Below, piece by piece: positions 16,019-25,662 of a stretch of DNA of 64,000 bases (positions are counted from its first letter, which is position 1; each line of letters begins with the position of its first letter). The translations under genes were made by a program, and so were the position numbers. The notes beneath the pieces were generated by a model that searched no databases, was not told the origin of the DNA, and was given only the letters and a program-made list of their open reading frames with translations. The stretch comes from a virus. The DNA lies in IMG/VR virus record IMGVR_UViG_3300048444_000123, positions 1 through 64,000 of that record; one strand, written 5' to 3'.

Positions 16019-17038
16019 ATGAGTGATTTTTTAAAAGATATAATAAAAGAAACAGGTAATGAATACGCTACACTTATTAGTGAGGGTATTGAGGCAGGTG
16101 ATGTAGATAGTTTTATTGATACAGGATCCCATGCTTTAAATGCTTTATTATCAGGTTCTATATATGGTGGTATGCCATCAAATAAGATTACAGCGATTGC
16201 TGGTGAAGCTGCAACAGGTAAAACTTTCTTTGCATTAGGAATAGTAAAAGCATTTTTAGATAAGAACAAAGACGCAGGTGTAATTTACTTTGAATCAGAA
16301 AGTGCGTTAACAAAAGAATTAGTTGAGGCAAGAGGTATTGATAGTAAAAGAATGGTAGTTGTGCCAGTTGCAACAGTACAAGAATTTAGACATCAATCAA
16401 TAAAGGTTGTTGACAAATATTTAGAACAGGATGCTTCTAAAAGAAAACCTTTAATGTTTGTATTAGATAGTTTAGGTATGCTATCTACAACAAAAGAAAT
16501 GGAAGACACAGCAGAAGGTAAAGAAACTAGAGACATGACAAGATCACAAATTGTCAAGGCCGCATTTAGAGTATTAACATTGAAATTAGGTAAAGCAAAA
16601 GTTCCTATGATTATGACAAACCATACTTATGATGTTATTGGTTCAATGTTTCCACAAAAAGAAATGGGTGGTGGTTCTGGTTTAAAGTATGCTGCTTCTA
16701 ATATTGTTTATCTTTCAAAACGTAAAGAGAAAGATGGCAAAGAAATTGTGGGTAATATTATTCACTGTAAGAATTACAAGTCAAGGTTAACAAAAGAAAA
16801 TGCTTTAATAGATGTTAGATTAACATATAAAGATGGCCTTGATAAGTATTATGGGTTGCTTGATCTTGCATTGAAACATGAAATATTTAAATCTGTTTCA
16901 ACAAGAATTGAGTTACCAGATGGTACAAAACAATATGCTAAGACAATTAATAACGAACCCGAAAAGTTTTTTACTAAAGACATTCTTAAGCAGATTGATG
17001 AAGTAGCTAAAAAAGAGTTTCTATATGGACAAGACTAA
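16019..17038 (+). CDS. uvsX: UvsX RecA-like recombinase
   Basis: The 339-aa recombinase (391 in T4) has Walker A GEAATGKT at residues 62-69, Walker B-like [11 protein letters not shown], and the loop [19 protein letters not shown] typical of UvsX. It coats single-stranded DNA and drives strand exchange and recombination-dependent replication. A good TAGGAG site and its own promoter precede it. The next small gene overlaps its end by 14 nt. Confidence 0.94.
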   Translation: MSDFLKDIIKETGNEYATLISEGIEAGDVDSFIDTGSHALNALLSGSIYGGMPSNKITAIAGEAATGKTFFALGIVKAFLDKNKDAGVIYFESESALTKELVEARGIDSKRMVVVPVATVQEFRHQSIKVVDKYLEQDASKRKPLMFVLDSLGMLSTTKEMEDTAEGKETRDMTRSQIVKAAFRVLTLKLGKAKVPMIMTNHTYDVIGSMFPQKEMGGGSGLKYAASNIVYLSKRKEKDGKEIVGNIIHCKNYKSRLTKENALIDVRLTYKDGLDKYYGLLDLALKHEIFKSVSTRIELPDGTKQYAKTINNEPEKFFTKDILKQIDEVAKKEFLYGQD

Positions 17039-17318
17039 GAAAAAATATCATTATGCTCAACGTGACGTTGACGATTATTCGTGTATCAAAATCAGCGAAG
17101 GAAAATATGAAGGTGTTATTTACACTTATGGTAAGGTTATGTTTGCTTCTGAAGCAAATCAACAAGACAAGTTACCATTAAAGTTTGAATATACTGTTAA
17201 GAAAAATCCTAAAGATGTTGATACCGAATCTCAGGAATTTAGAACGTTGATCGGTGATATATTAGTCGATGAAATAGAGGAACAATTAAAAAATGGAAAG
17301 CTACAACTCAACAAGTAA
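17025..17318 (+). CDS. Conserved hypothetical protein between uvsX and 41
   Basis: A 97-aa protein overlapping uvsX by 14 nt and helicase 41 by 26 nt. Segments [19 protein letters not shown] and [13 protein letters not shown] suggest a small beta-rich domain, then the acidic helix [15 protein letters not shown]. Proteins at this place are conserved in T4-type marine phages. The double overlap points to tight co-translation with recombinase and helicase; role unknown. Confidence 0.75.
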   Translation: MDKTKKKYHYAQRDVDDYSCIKISEGKYEGVIYTYGKVMFASEANQQDKLPLKFEYTVKKNPKDVDTESQEFRTLIGDILVDEIEEQLKNGKLQLNK

Positions 17319-18699
17319 ATTTGAACAAACAATTTTAACTAATCTTATTCATAATGAAGAATTTGCCAGAAAGGCAGTTCCTTTTTTAAAAGAAGAATAT
17401 TTTAAAGATAGAGTTGAAATTACTTTGTTTAATATCATAAATACCTTTATAGGAAAATATAATAATCTTCCTACTAAAGAGGCGATCGGTATCGAGTTAT
17501 CAAACTTAAAAACAATTACCGAAGAAGAACATAATCAAGCAAAATCATTATTGAATACTTTGACTTACGAAGAAGTTGACTCAAAGTGGTTGATCGATAC
17601 AACTGAAAAATTTTGTAAAGATCGTGCTGTATATAATGCTGTATTATCAGGAATAAGGATTATAGATGGCAAAGATAAAAAACACACTCCCGAGGCGATA
17701 CCGAGCATCCTTAGTGAGGCTCTTGCTGTTTCTTTTGATCAGCATATTGGCCATGATTATCTAAAACAACCAGATGTTAGATTTGATTATTATCACAAAG
17801 TTGAAGAACGTCTAAGATTTGATTTAAACTATTTCAATCGTATTACAAAAGGTGGATTACCACCTAAAACTTTAAATGTTGCTCTTGCAGGAACAGGTGT
17901 TGGTAAATCGTTGTTTATGTGTCATGTTGCTTCTTCAATGTTGGCACAAGGCAGAAACGTCTTATACATCACTCTGGAGATGGCAGAGGAGAGAATAGCC
18001 GAGAGGATTGACGCTAACCTACTAGATGTGACTATTGATGATCTATATCAAATGCCAAGAGACCTATATGAGAATAAGATCAACAAAATGCAATCTAAGA
18101 TAAATGGTCAATTAATCATCAAAGAATATCCAACTGCGTCTGCTCATAGTGGACATTTCAAATCATTATTCGATGAACTGTCTTTAAAGAAATCTTTTAA
18201 ACCAGATATTGTATTCATAGATTATTTGAATATATGTACAAGTGCAAGATTTAAAGGTGGTAATATTAATTCATATACAATGATTAAATCTATTGCTGAA
18301 GAACTTAGAGGACTTGCTGTTCAATACAGTGTTCCTATCGTGTCTGCTACACAAACAACTAGAACTGGTTTTATGTCAAGTGATGTAGGACTAGAAGATA
18401 CATCAGAAAGTTTTGGTCTACCTGCAACTGCTGACTTTATGTTTGCCCTAATCTCAAATGAAGAACTTGAAGAACTAGGACAAATGAAAGTTAAACAATT
18501 GAAAAATCGTTACAATGATCCTGCTATTAATCGTGCCTTTATCATTGGTGTTGATAGATCAAAAATGAGATTGTATGATGTAGAAAACAATGCTCAACAA
18601 ATAGTAGATAGTAACCAAGAGTCACAGGAGAAGATAGATACACCATCTGGTCCTCAACCTGTTGACCCTTACGATAAATTTTCAGGATTTAAAGTATGA
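17293..18699 (+). CDS. 41: DnaB-like replicative helicase (T4 gp41-like)
   Basis: The 468-aa protein matches T4 gp41 (475 aa). It has an N-terminal helical domain, a linker and a RecA-like motor with Walker A AGTGVGKS near residues 199-206. The motor also has TLEMAEERIAERIDANLLD, Walker B PDIVFIDYLNIC and the VSATQTTRTG segment. It forms the hexamer that unwinds the fork and binds primase gp61. It overlaps the preceding gene by 26 nt and the next by 4 nt (ATGA). Confidence 0.94.
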   Translation: MESYNSTSKFEQTILTNLIHNEEFARKAVPFLKEEYFKDRVEITLFNIINTFIGKYNNLPTKEAIGIELSNLKTITEEEHNQAKSLLNTLTYEEVDSKWLIDTTEKFCKDRAVYNAVLSGIRIIDGKDKKHTPEAIPSILSEALAVSFDQHIGHDYLKQPDVRFDYYHKVEERLRFDLNYFNRITKGGLPPKTLNVALAGTGVGKSLFMCHVASSMLAQGRNVLYITLEMAEERIAERIDANLLDVTIDDLYQMPRDLYENKINKMQSKINGQLIIKEYPTASAHSGHFKSLFDELSLKKSFKPDIVFIDYLNICTSARFKGGNINSYTMIKSIAEELRGLAVQYSVPIVSATQTTRTGFMSSDVGLEDTSESFGLPATADFMFALISNEELEELGQMKVKQLKNRYNDPAINRAFIIGVDRSKMRLYDVENNAQQIVDSNQESQEKIDTPSGPQPVDPYDKFSGFKV

Positions 18700-18980
18700 T
18701 AAAAAAGAAACCATCAATATATTATAAGGCACAAATGGTAAAATTAAAAGGTAAGATTATCTGGCGTGCCGTAGAAATGCCTAGTAAACTTGTTTTCAAA
18801 GAGTCTTTTTTTGAAGAAGATATAAAAGAGATTGTCAAATTTCAAAATCAAAATAAGACATTTGGAGCGTTTGGGTTTCCACCATTTTTTGATTTAAGAA
18901 ATAGTAGTGAAAAACTATTAGACAATGGTAAAAGTAAATACAACTCCCCGCCAAGAACTAGAGGCCGAAGTCGTGCATAA
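18696..18980 (+). CDS. Conserved hypothetical protein, 94 aa
   Basis: A basic protein overlapping gp41 by 4 nt. It has a beta-like first half (IYYKAQMVKLKGKIIWRAVEMP), an acidic helix (FFEEDIKEIVKFQ), and a disordered basic tail ending RTRGRSRA. The basic tail suggests nucleic acid contact, as an inference. It ends the replication operon just before a late-type promoter box. Confidence 0.7.
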   Translation: MIKKKPSIYYKAQMVKLKGKIIWRAVEMPSKLVFKESFFEEDIKEIVKFQNQNKTFGAFGFPPFFDLRNSSEKLLDNGKSKYNSPPRTRGRSRA

Positions 18981-18983
18981 ATA
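18976..18983 (+). promoter_or_regulatory. Late-type promoter box before the 509-aa protein
   Basis: CATAAATA, one mismatch from the T4 late box, ends 6 nt before the ATG at 18989 and marks the switch from replication to virion-type genes. Confidence 0.55.
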
Positions 18984-18988
18984 TATGT

Positions 18989-20518
18989 ATGTCAACATTC
19001 ACATATGAAAAAGTCGGACAATACGGTAGCGAAGTAGTTGCTAGAATTGTAGCAGATAAAGGTAGAGTAAAAGTAAAAGATGGCAATTATTATGTCATTG
19101 ACATTTCTAAAAATAGTACCTTTGATCAGTTTAAACAGCTTGTTAAACAAGGTAAATTTAGAAAATTACAAGATTGGTTAAAAAATCATCAATTTGAAGT
19201 TAAAGAACCAAAGTCTCGTTCACCAAAATTTCAAAAGATAGGGTGGACTGAAATAGAAAAAACTGTATTCAGTTCCAAAAGTGTTAAAATATCAACACAA
19301 CAACAAGAACAAATAACTTTAGCAATAATCAAAGCAGTATTAGGGGATGATACCAAAACTTGGAAAACATTCTCTGAAATGTTTGAAGATAAAAAATCTC
19401 CAATAAAAAAAATATTTCCAGACTTAAAAAAACTTGATGACTGGTGGTCCCACTTTACGTTACAGTTTAACGAAATATCAGGTTTAGGTAAGTTTCCTAA
19501 TTCAAGTTATCAGGTTTACCTATATGATGGAAAAGGTTCTTTTATGGAATATATTAGTGACCTAGTTGTAAAAGAAATGAACTTATTTTCTAAAAAAGAT
19601 TCTTGGAACCCTGCTGATATTTGGTTGGTAAAATCTGCTAAGATTCAAAAAGAGTATGTAGAAAAATTTGATGATATAGCAAAAGAATTTAGTAAAGGTG
19701 ACAAGAGTAAATATGCTGAGAATCCAGATGAAGCAATAAGAGAAATTAACGCTATATTAAAAATGGCATATAATAAAAAAGATATAGTTGGTATATCTTT
19801 AAAGAAATCAGATGGTAAAAATATATATTATCAGGAGTTTAATCTACAAGCAAAATTTAAAGATCAAAAACTACCTGATGTTGCATTTGATAGAATAGAG
19901 ATTGATTGTACTTACAATAAAAAAACACATGCATTTGAATCAAAAACTTCCCAGGTCTATGTAAAAGATGGTGATAGAGGAGGATTTAAACTAGGATTTA
20001 AATCAAATACTGGTGCAGGTATAGGAAATATCACTTATGAATTTTTACCTGATGGAAAGGCATCTGCGTTTTTAGGTAAAGTACCTAAAGATAAATTAAA
20101 AGAATGGTTAGTAGATCATATTAATAAAAAAGTAAAAGGTAAATTAGTATCTGAAGATGTACAGATGCCACAAGGAAATCTTTTACCAGAGAAATGGACT
20201 AAAGCGTATGAAACTGAATGGAAAGAAAAAATAAAATTTATTAATAGTATGTTTAATAAATCAGAATTAAAAGAAGAACGATTAGAAGACTTTGTTAGTA
20301 ATTTAGCAGACTCATATAAACATGAAGGACTACATGGAAAAAATGCTTCAATGCAACAGATGGTAGATTTTGTATGGATTCTAGCAAAACTAAAATCTAA
20401 CAAGGCAGAGGGTAAAAATAAAGGAAATAACCTTACAAGGTTTCTGACATTATGTTATTATTTTGCACAAAAGAAAGGGCAAATATATAACTTTGGACCA
20501 TTCGCTAAAGTATATTAG
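18989..20518 (+). CDS. Large conserved hypothetical, probable virion protein
   Basis: A 509-aa hydrophilic, lysine-rich protein without signal peptide or membrane segments. Its start, STFTYEKVGQYGSEVVARIV, and the long central charged part resemble conserved proteins of T4-type marine phages that are often found in virions. I recognise no catalytic motif. It begins a run of late-type genes, some with a capsid-targeting-like tag, though this one lacks the tag. No ribosome site precedes the ATG; a late-type box ends 6 nt upstream. Confidence 0.7.
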   Translation: MSTFTYEKVGQYGSEVVARIVADKGRVKVKDGNYYVIDISKNSTFDQFKQLVKQGKFRKLQDWLKNHQFEVKEPKSRSPKFQKIGWTEIEKTVFSSKSVKISTQQQEQITLAIIKAVLGDDTKTWKTFSEMFEDKKSPIKKIFPDLKKLDDWWSHFTLQFNEISGLGKFPNSSYQVYLYDGKGSFMEYISDLVVKEMNLFSKKDSWNPADIWLVKSAKIQKEYVEKFDDIAKEFSKGDKSKYAENPDEAIREINAILKMAYNKKDIVGISLKKSDGKNIYYQEFNLQAKFKDQKLPDVAFDRIEIDCTYNKKTHAFESKTSQVYVKDGDRGGFKLGFKSNTGAGIGNITYEFLPDGKASAFLGKVPKDKLKEWLVDHINKKVKGKLVSEDVQMPQGNLLPEKWTKAYETEWKEKIKFINSMFNKSELKEERLEDFVSNLADSYKHEGLHGKNASMQQMVDFVWILAKLKSNKAEGKNKGNNLTRFLTLCYYFAQKKGQIYNFGPFAKVY

Positions 20519-20519
20519 T

Positions 20520-20527
20520 TATAAATA
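20520..20527 (+). promoter_or_regulatory. T4-like late promoter box
   Basis: Exact TATAAATA followed by G, right after the stop of the 509-aa protein. It would give a transcript reading through the sigma70-like promoter at 20564-20592 into the tagged-protein cluster. Confidence 0.65.
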
Positions 20528-20563
20528 GTAATAAAAAGATTGTATTTGTTGATGGAATAGTGC

Positions 20564-20592
20564 TTGACAAATAGCACTAAATTTGATATAAT
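20564..20592 (+). promoter_or_regulatory. Sigma70-like promoter with overlapping palindrome
   Basis: TTGACA at 20564-20569 and TATAAT at 20587-20592, 17 bp spacing. The -35 is inside AGTGCT-8 nt-AGCACT, a perfect 6-bp inverted repeat that could be an operator. Confidence 0.7.
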
Positions 20593-20619
20593 ATATTATA
20601 TGGATAACGTGGGAGAAAC

Positions 20620-21843
20620 ATGCAAAGTTTTAAACAATATTTAAGTGAGGCTAAAAATACTCACTTAGAACATTTAGAAGATTCTATCATTAATGATGGA
20701 TATGAAGGTGGTGTTAATGCCATTACATTTCTTAAATCATTAAGAGATATGCTTATAGGATCGTCAAGTAGAGGATTAAACGTTTCAGTAAAATGGGACG
20801 GTGCTCCTGCTGTGATCTGTGGAATCAATCCTGAAAACGGCAAATTCTTTGTTGGATCAAAATCAGTATTCAACGTAACTCCCAAAATAAATTATACATC
20901 TGCTGATATTAGAAGAAATCACACAGGTGGACTTGCTGAAAAATTACAAGTCGCATTAGTAGAATTAAAGAAATTAGGAATCAAAGGTGTTGTTCAAGGT
21001 GACTTTTTATACACTAACAACGAATTAAAAAGTGCCAACATAAGAGGTGAAAGTGTTTTAACTTTTACACCTAATACAATCACATATGCTGTGCCTACAG
21101 AAAGTGCAATAGGTAAAAGAATTGCCTCTGCTAAAATGGGTATCATATTTCATACAACATATACTGGTAGAAAAATGGCAGACTTAAAAGCAAACTTTGG
21201 TGTGAACATAAGTTCATTTAGAAAAACATCATCTGTATTTTTTGATGACGCAGGATATAAAGACGCTTCAGGTGTTGCTACGTTTACAACTGCTGAAAGT
21301 GAAAGATATGATGCTATGTTAAGAATGGCATTTGGTTCTGTAAGTAAAGGCAAACCAATATTAAACTTATTAAGTAAACAACAAAATTTATATTCTGTTG
21401 GTGCTAGACTTAAAATATTTTTCAATGACTTTATTAGAAGAGGAAAATCAATAGAAAATGTAAGTAAGTTAGTATCACAATTTAGAACATATTACATCAG
21501 TGTTTTAGACAAAGAAATAGCGGCAAGAAAAACACAAAATGCAAAAGATAAATTTGAAGCAATAAAAAATGAAGGACTAAGATTTATGGAAAAAAATGAA
21601 GTCGGTATATATTTTGCCATTGCTAGTTATGTCACATTACAAAGAGTAAAAGATTTCTTAATAAACAAAATGAATCAAATAAAAAGTATGGGAACATTTT
21701 TACAAAAAGATAATGGGTTTGAAGTTACAAATCCAGAAGGATATGTTGCCGTAGATAGAATGGGTAACGCTGTAAAACTAGTTGATAGATTAGAATTTTC
21801 AACTGCTAACTTTAATATTTCTAAGAACTGGATAAAAGGATAA
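20620..21843 (+). CDS. Tagged nucleotidyltransferase-like protein (DUF6267 type)
   Basis: The 407-aa protein has K-W-D-G (SVKWDGAPAVICG, near residue 60), which is motif I of the DNA ligase/RNA ligase/capping superfamily where the lysine takes the nucleotide. Downstream VVQGDFLYTN and SVLTFTPNTITYAV fit the positions of motifs III and IIIa. Similar proteins of T4-type phages are grouped as DUF6267, without a proven activity. The N-terminus MQSFKQYLSE-A resembles the T4 internal-protein capsid-targeting sequence, with the L-x-E pattern cut by the T4 gp21 prohead protease. If so, the enzyme would be packaged and injected. GGGAG precedes the ATG. Confidence 0.72.
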   Translation: MQSFKQYLSEAKNTHLEHLEDSIINDGYEGGVNAITFLKSLRDMLIGSSSRGLNVSVKWDGAPAVICGINPENGKFFVGSKSVFNVTPKINYTSADIRRNHTGGLAEKLQVALVELKKLGIKGVVQGDFLYTNNELKSANIRGESVLTFTPNTITYAVPTESAIGKRIASAKMGIIFHTTYTGRKMADLKANFGVNISSFRKTSSVFFDDAGYKDASGVATFTTAESERYDAMLRMAFGSVSKGKPILNLLSKQQNLYSVGARLKIFFNDFIRRGKSIENVSKLVSQFRTYYISVLDKEIAARKTQNAKDKFEAIKNEGLRFMEKNEVGIYFAIASYVTLQRVKDFLINKMNQIKSMGTFLQKDNGFEVTNPEGYVAVDRMGNAVKLVDRLEFSTANFNISKNWIKG

Positions 21844-22427
21844 TGAAAACATTTAGAACATATATTAAAGAGGCACAACAAAGACGAATAGTTATGTTAG
21901 GTGGTCCTGGTTCAGGTAAATCAACATACACTAAGTATTTGATGGATAGATATGGCATACCTCACATATATCCAGGTGGTATGTTAAGAAAAGAAGTTGA
22001 GAAAAATACAGAAATAGGAAAACAAATTAAAGATTTAATTACAAAAGGTAAGTTTGCACCTAGTGAAATGGTTTTAAAACTTATTAAAGACAGAATTGCA
22101 GAAAGTCCAGACGGATATGTATTAGACGGATGGCCTAGATATATGAAACAAGTAAGAGAAATGGAACGAGAAAATATCGGACATGATGTTGCTGTGTTTT
22201 TAGATGTAAGTAAAGAAGAAGTAATGAAACGATTACTTGCAAGAGGTAGAGTTGATGATACCGAAGAAGTTATCAACGATAGAATTAAACTATACAAAGA
22301 AGAAACTGGTCCTGTTGTAGAATACTTTAGAAATAAACCTGGTTTTATAAGTATTAAAGCAGAGGGTGATACACCAGAAAACATTAGTAAAAAAATTATT
22401 AGAGAAATAGAAAATGAAAAGCTTTAA
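21843..22427 (+). CDS. adk: Tagged adenylate kinase
   Basis: A 194-aa adenylate kinase: P-loop GGPGSGKST at residues 20-28, then YPGGMLRKEV (the AMP-site region), GYVLDGWPRYMKQ and the R-rich LLARGRVDDTEEVINDRI lid and hinge. It converts ATP and AMP to two ADP. The lid is short, without a zinc knuckle. The first ten residues (MKTFRTYIKE) precede the catalytic fold and match the shared tag with an I-x-E cleavage pattern, so the enzyme may ride in the capsid. The start overlaps the previous stop by one base and the end overlaps the next gene by 14 nt. Confidence 0.88.
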   Translation: MKTFRTYIKEAQQRRIVMLGGPGSGKSTYTKYLMDRYGIPHIYPGGMLRKEVEKNTEIGKQIKDLITKGKFAPSEMVLKLIKDRIAESPDGYVLDGWPRYMKQVREMERENIGHDVAVFLDVSKEEVMKRLLARGRVDDTEEVINDRIKLYKEETGPVVEYFRNKPGFISIKAEGDTPENISKKIIREIENEKL

Positions 22428-25368
22428 ACAATTTAACGAGTCTATTATAGACATACCAAGAAAAACGTATGCAAAGGCAGTATTTGATAATCCAGATACA
22501 TCTAATCCAGAGTTAAAAGCTTCAGTTAAAAAACAAGTATTAGACGGAATTAAGTCATTTGAAAAATTTGGAAAAATAGTTAAGTATGGTCTTATTGGAT
22601 CAATACTAACAAAACAATATAGAGGTGACGCTGACCTTGATGTTAATATTTTATTTGATATACCTGGTTCAAAAGAAGAACAGGAAAAGATACATGAAAA
22701 AATAAAAGAACATCAATATGAAATAAATGGTAAAACAATACCAGGCAGTGAACATCCTATAAACTATTTTTCTATCATAGATCCTGCTATATTTGATAAG
22801 GCAAATAAGATGGCAGATGGTATTTTTGATATCGATAAGAACAAATGGATCAAAAAACCAGAACCAGGCAAGTTTGAACCTGAAAAATATATGGCGGATT
22901 TTCAGAAACGAGTATCTGAAATAGATGTTGTTAAGGGTGAATTGGCAAGAGACATGATTGATTATGAAGAACTAAAAGAACTAGGTAAAGACGATATAGA
23001 AAACCTAGAAGGATTAGTTTCTAAAAAGTTAGCTGAGATTAAAGATTCCATTAACACATTAGTTGATATTGGTGCTAAAACTGTTACAGATCGTAAAGAT
23101 GCTTTCTTAGCAGATATGTCACCAGACGAAGTAAGAAAATTTGGAGTAAAAAACCGACTTCCTAAAAACGTGATTTATAAGATGTTAGAAAAGTATCATT
23201 ATCTCAAATTCTTTAAAACTTTGGAAGAAATTATGTCGGATGGTAAAATAACACCAGATGAACTTAAATCGTTATCTAAGATTAAAGAAGCCAAAGGTAG
23301 ACATATAGCGTTTACCTTTGGCCGATTTAATCCACCTACAATAGGACATGGAAAATTATTACAAAAATTATTTACAGTTAGAGCAGACAATCACTTTATA
23401 TTTTTAAGTAGATCGGAAGACTCAGATAAGAACCCATTATCATTTAGAGAGAAGTCAAAAGTTATGAAACAAATGTTTCCTAGATATGCTTCAAACATAA
23501 TAGTAAGTGGTTCAAATAGAGTATTTGATATAGTCACTGATCTTTATAATAAAGGTGCTACAGAATTATCAATGGTTGTTGGTTCAGATAGAGTAAGAGA
23601 ATTCGACACCACTATTAAAAAGTATAATGGTGTAAAAAGCAGACATGGTTATTATAACTTTGATAACATTAATATAGTTTCTGCTGGAGAAAGAGATCCA
23701 GATGCTGACGGCGCTACAGGAATGTCAGCAAGTAAAATGAGAGCAGCTGCTAAATCAAATGATTTAGAGGCATTTAAAAAAGGATTGCCATCTACTTTCA
23801 GTGACGCTGAAAGTTTACTAAAAAGATTAAGACAAGGCATGAGATTGGCTGCTTCAAACGATCCAGAAATAGAAGAAGGAACATTAAAGTTTAAACCATT
23901 TATAACTGCTTCTACAAAAGAGGAGTTAGAAAATATGATTATAAGAGACAAGTATTTAACAGAGCATTTATATGATGTAGGAGATATTGTTGATGATGTT
24001 GAAAATAAAGTTACAGGAGTTATCGTAAGACGAGGAACAAACTATGTAACACTTGAAGATGTTGATAATAAATTGCATAAGTCATGGTTATTTAATATCA
24101 TTGAATCGCCTGTTTATCCTAGAGAATTAGACGAGTCGGCAAGAAAATTAAAATACGACAAAGAGACAGATCAACCTAAAAAATATGTTGCTGGTTTATC
24201 AGACAAAGAGAAGAAGTCACACGACAGACATTTAGAAAAACAAGGCAAAAAATCTGATGATGATAAAAGTGCTTACAAACAATCGCCAGCAGATAAAGTT
24301 GCTAAAACTAAACCAAGTGTTCATACAAAGAAATTCAAACAAATGTATGGTGAACTTAAAACTGAAAAAGAACCACAAAAAAGAGGTGATGAATTTGTAG
24401 ATACTGGATTGCCTGAAAGTTATGAAATAGGCCATGATTATGCAAAATACACTTCATCTATAACCCCAGGTCAAAAAAATTATGACCCTAAATTTCAAGG
24501 TGGATCATACAAACCAAGTGAACCTAAAAACAACTTAATCAACGTTAATGCTGATAAAAAAGTTGATTTAAAAGATATTGAAGAATGGATAAGTGACAGT
24601 GAAACAATAGATAAATATAAAGAAAGATACGGCGAAGATTGGCAAACTAAGTTAGACGAAGTATATAATAAGATGTTTAACAAAGTTGTGGATACTAGTG
24701 AAAACAGTTACACAACAAAAGTCAAAGACGTTAAAGGTGATTTGAAAACAATGCCTGAAGAAGACTTTGAAAGTAAATACAAAAAGTCTAAATCAGAAAT
24801 GAAAATAGATGTAGGTGGAGATGATATGAAATTAAGAAGTTTTAAAGAATATGCTAATGTAAATGAGGCAATAGATTATCATTTACAAATGAATGTTCCT
24901 ATTTGTGAGAACATTTTTAGACATAATTCATCAGCATTCTTTGAGTTTTATAACAGACTTAGAGAAAAAGTTGAAAAAGAAAAAATTGAATTATCTGTTG
25001 AAGACAAAGAGTTTTTAAATACAGATATTGGAACCTTTGGATTATTTGAAGGCAATGAAGTTGCTTTAGATTGTCCAATGCTTGATGAAGAGGATGAGAA
25101 AAATCCTCCAATAGGTAAACCAAAACGAGGCGGACCTAAAAAGTTTTATGTCTATGTAAAAGATGGAGATAAAGTTAAAAAGGTCACATGGGGTGATACA
25201 TCAGGATTATCAGTTAAGATGAATGATCCTGAGGCAAGAAAAAGTTTTGCTGCTAGACACCAATGTTCTACACAAAAAGATAGAACAACGGCTGCATATT
25301 GGGCATGTAACACACCAAGATATGCTAAACAGTTAGGTTTATCTGGTGGTGGAAGTTTTTTCTGGTAA
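22414..25368 (+). CDS. 984-aa multidomain protein: two nucleotidyltransferase folds plus C-terminal phage domain
   Basis: At least three parts are visible. Residues ~50-90 hold a Pol-beta-like nucleotidyltransferase signature, G-S (62-63) then D-A-D-L-D (72-76). Residues ~300-480 form an NMNAT/cytidylyltransferase-like domain with GRFNPPTIGH and a matching SASKMR near 438-443, the pattern used to join a nucleotide to NMN or similar. The last ~85 residues (KKFYVYVKDG... GSFFW) are a small Cys-containing domain (AARHQCST, YWACNTPRYA) found in many T4-type phages, DUF5872-like. The N-terminus MKSFKQFNES carries the shared tag, and an internal copy, LRSFKEYANVNEA, occurs near residue 805-820. It could act in NAD metabolism or in virion structure. 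Confidence 0.75.
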   Translation: MKSFKQFNESIIDIPRKTYAKAVFDNPDTSNPELKASVKKQVLDGIKSFEKFGKIVKYGLIGSILTKQYRGDADLDVNILFDIPGSKEEQEKIHEKIKEHQYEINGKTIPGSEHPINYFSIIDPAIFDKANKMADGIFDIDKNKWIKKPEPGKFEPEKYMADFQKRVSEIDVVKGELARDMIDYEELKELGKDDIENLEGLVSKKLAEIKDSINTLVDIGAKTVTDRKDAFLADMSPDEVRKFGVKNRLPKNVIYKMLEKYHYLKFFKTLEEIMSDGKITPDELKSLSKIKEAKGRHIAFTFGRFNPPTIGHGKLLQKLFTVRADNHFIFLSRSEDSDKNPLSFREKSKVMKQMFPRYASNIIVSGSNRVFDIVTDLYNKGATELSMVVGSDRVREFDTTIKKYNGVKSRHGYYNFDNINIVSAGERDPDADGATGMSASKMRAAAKSNDLEAFKKGLPSTFSDAESLLKRLRQGMRLAASNDPEIEEGTLKFKPFITASTKEELENMIIRDKYLTEHLYDVGDIVDDVENKVTGVIVRRGTNYVTLEDVDNKLHKSWLFNIIESPVYPRELDESARKLKYDKETDQPKKYVAGLSDKEKKSHDRHLEKQGKKSDDDKSAYKQSPADKVAKTKPSVHTKKFKQMYGELKTEKEPQKRGDEFVDTGLPESYEIGHDYAKYTSSITPGQKNYDPKFQGGSYKPSEPKNNLINVNADKKVDLKDIEEWISDSETIDKYKERYGEDWQTKLDEVYNKMFNKVVDTSENSYTTKVKDVKGDLKTMPEEDFESKYKKSKSEMKIDVGGDDMKLRSFKEYANVNEAIDYHLQMNVPICENIFRHNSSAFFEFYNRLREKVEKEKIELSVEDKEFLNTDIGTFGLFEGNEVALDCPMLDEEDEKNPPIGKPKRGGPKKFYVYVKDGDKVKKVTWGDTSGLSVKMNDPEARKSFAARHQCSTQKDRTTAAYWACNTPRYAKQLGLSGGGSFFW

Positions 25369-25371
25369 GTT

Positions 25372-25662
25372 ATGAGTAAACCATATGATGATATAGTGAT
25401 TGAAGAAAACCATTTTATAAGAACTATTGACAATACTGCCGATAATTCAGAAATGGAAATGGTTTGGCATAGAGATAGAGCAGACCGAAAGGTAGTTGCT
25501 TTAGAAGGTGATGAATGGTATTTACAAATGGATAATGAAATGCCTCAACTTATAGAATTAAATAAACCGATGCATATTAAAAAGGGTGTGTATCATAGAG
25601 TAATAAGAGGAAAACAAAAATTAAAACTAGAAATTTGGGAAAGTAACCATGACAAAATATAG
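25372..25662 (+). CDS. Small cupin-like protein
   Basis: A 96-aa protein with a probable single small beta-barrel: MVWHRDRADRKVVALEG, WYLQMDN, MHIKKGVYHRVIRG and LKLEIWE. The spaced His residues and G-x-Y-H-R turn fit small cupins. Related proteins occur in marine T4-type phages, with unknown substrate. It sits in the run of virion-type genes and overlaps the next gene by 14 nt. Confidence 0.6.
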   Translation: MSKPYDDIVIEENHFIRTIDNTADNSEMEMVWHRDRADRKVVALEGDEWYLQMDNEMPQLIELNKPMHIKKGVYHRVIRGKQKLKLEIWESNHDKI

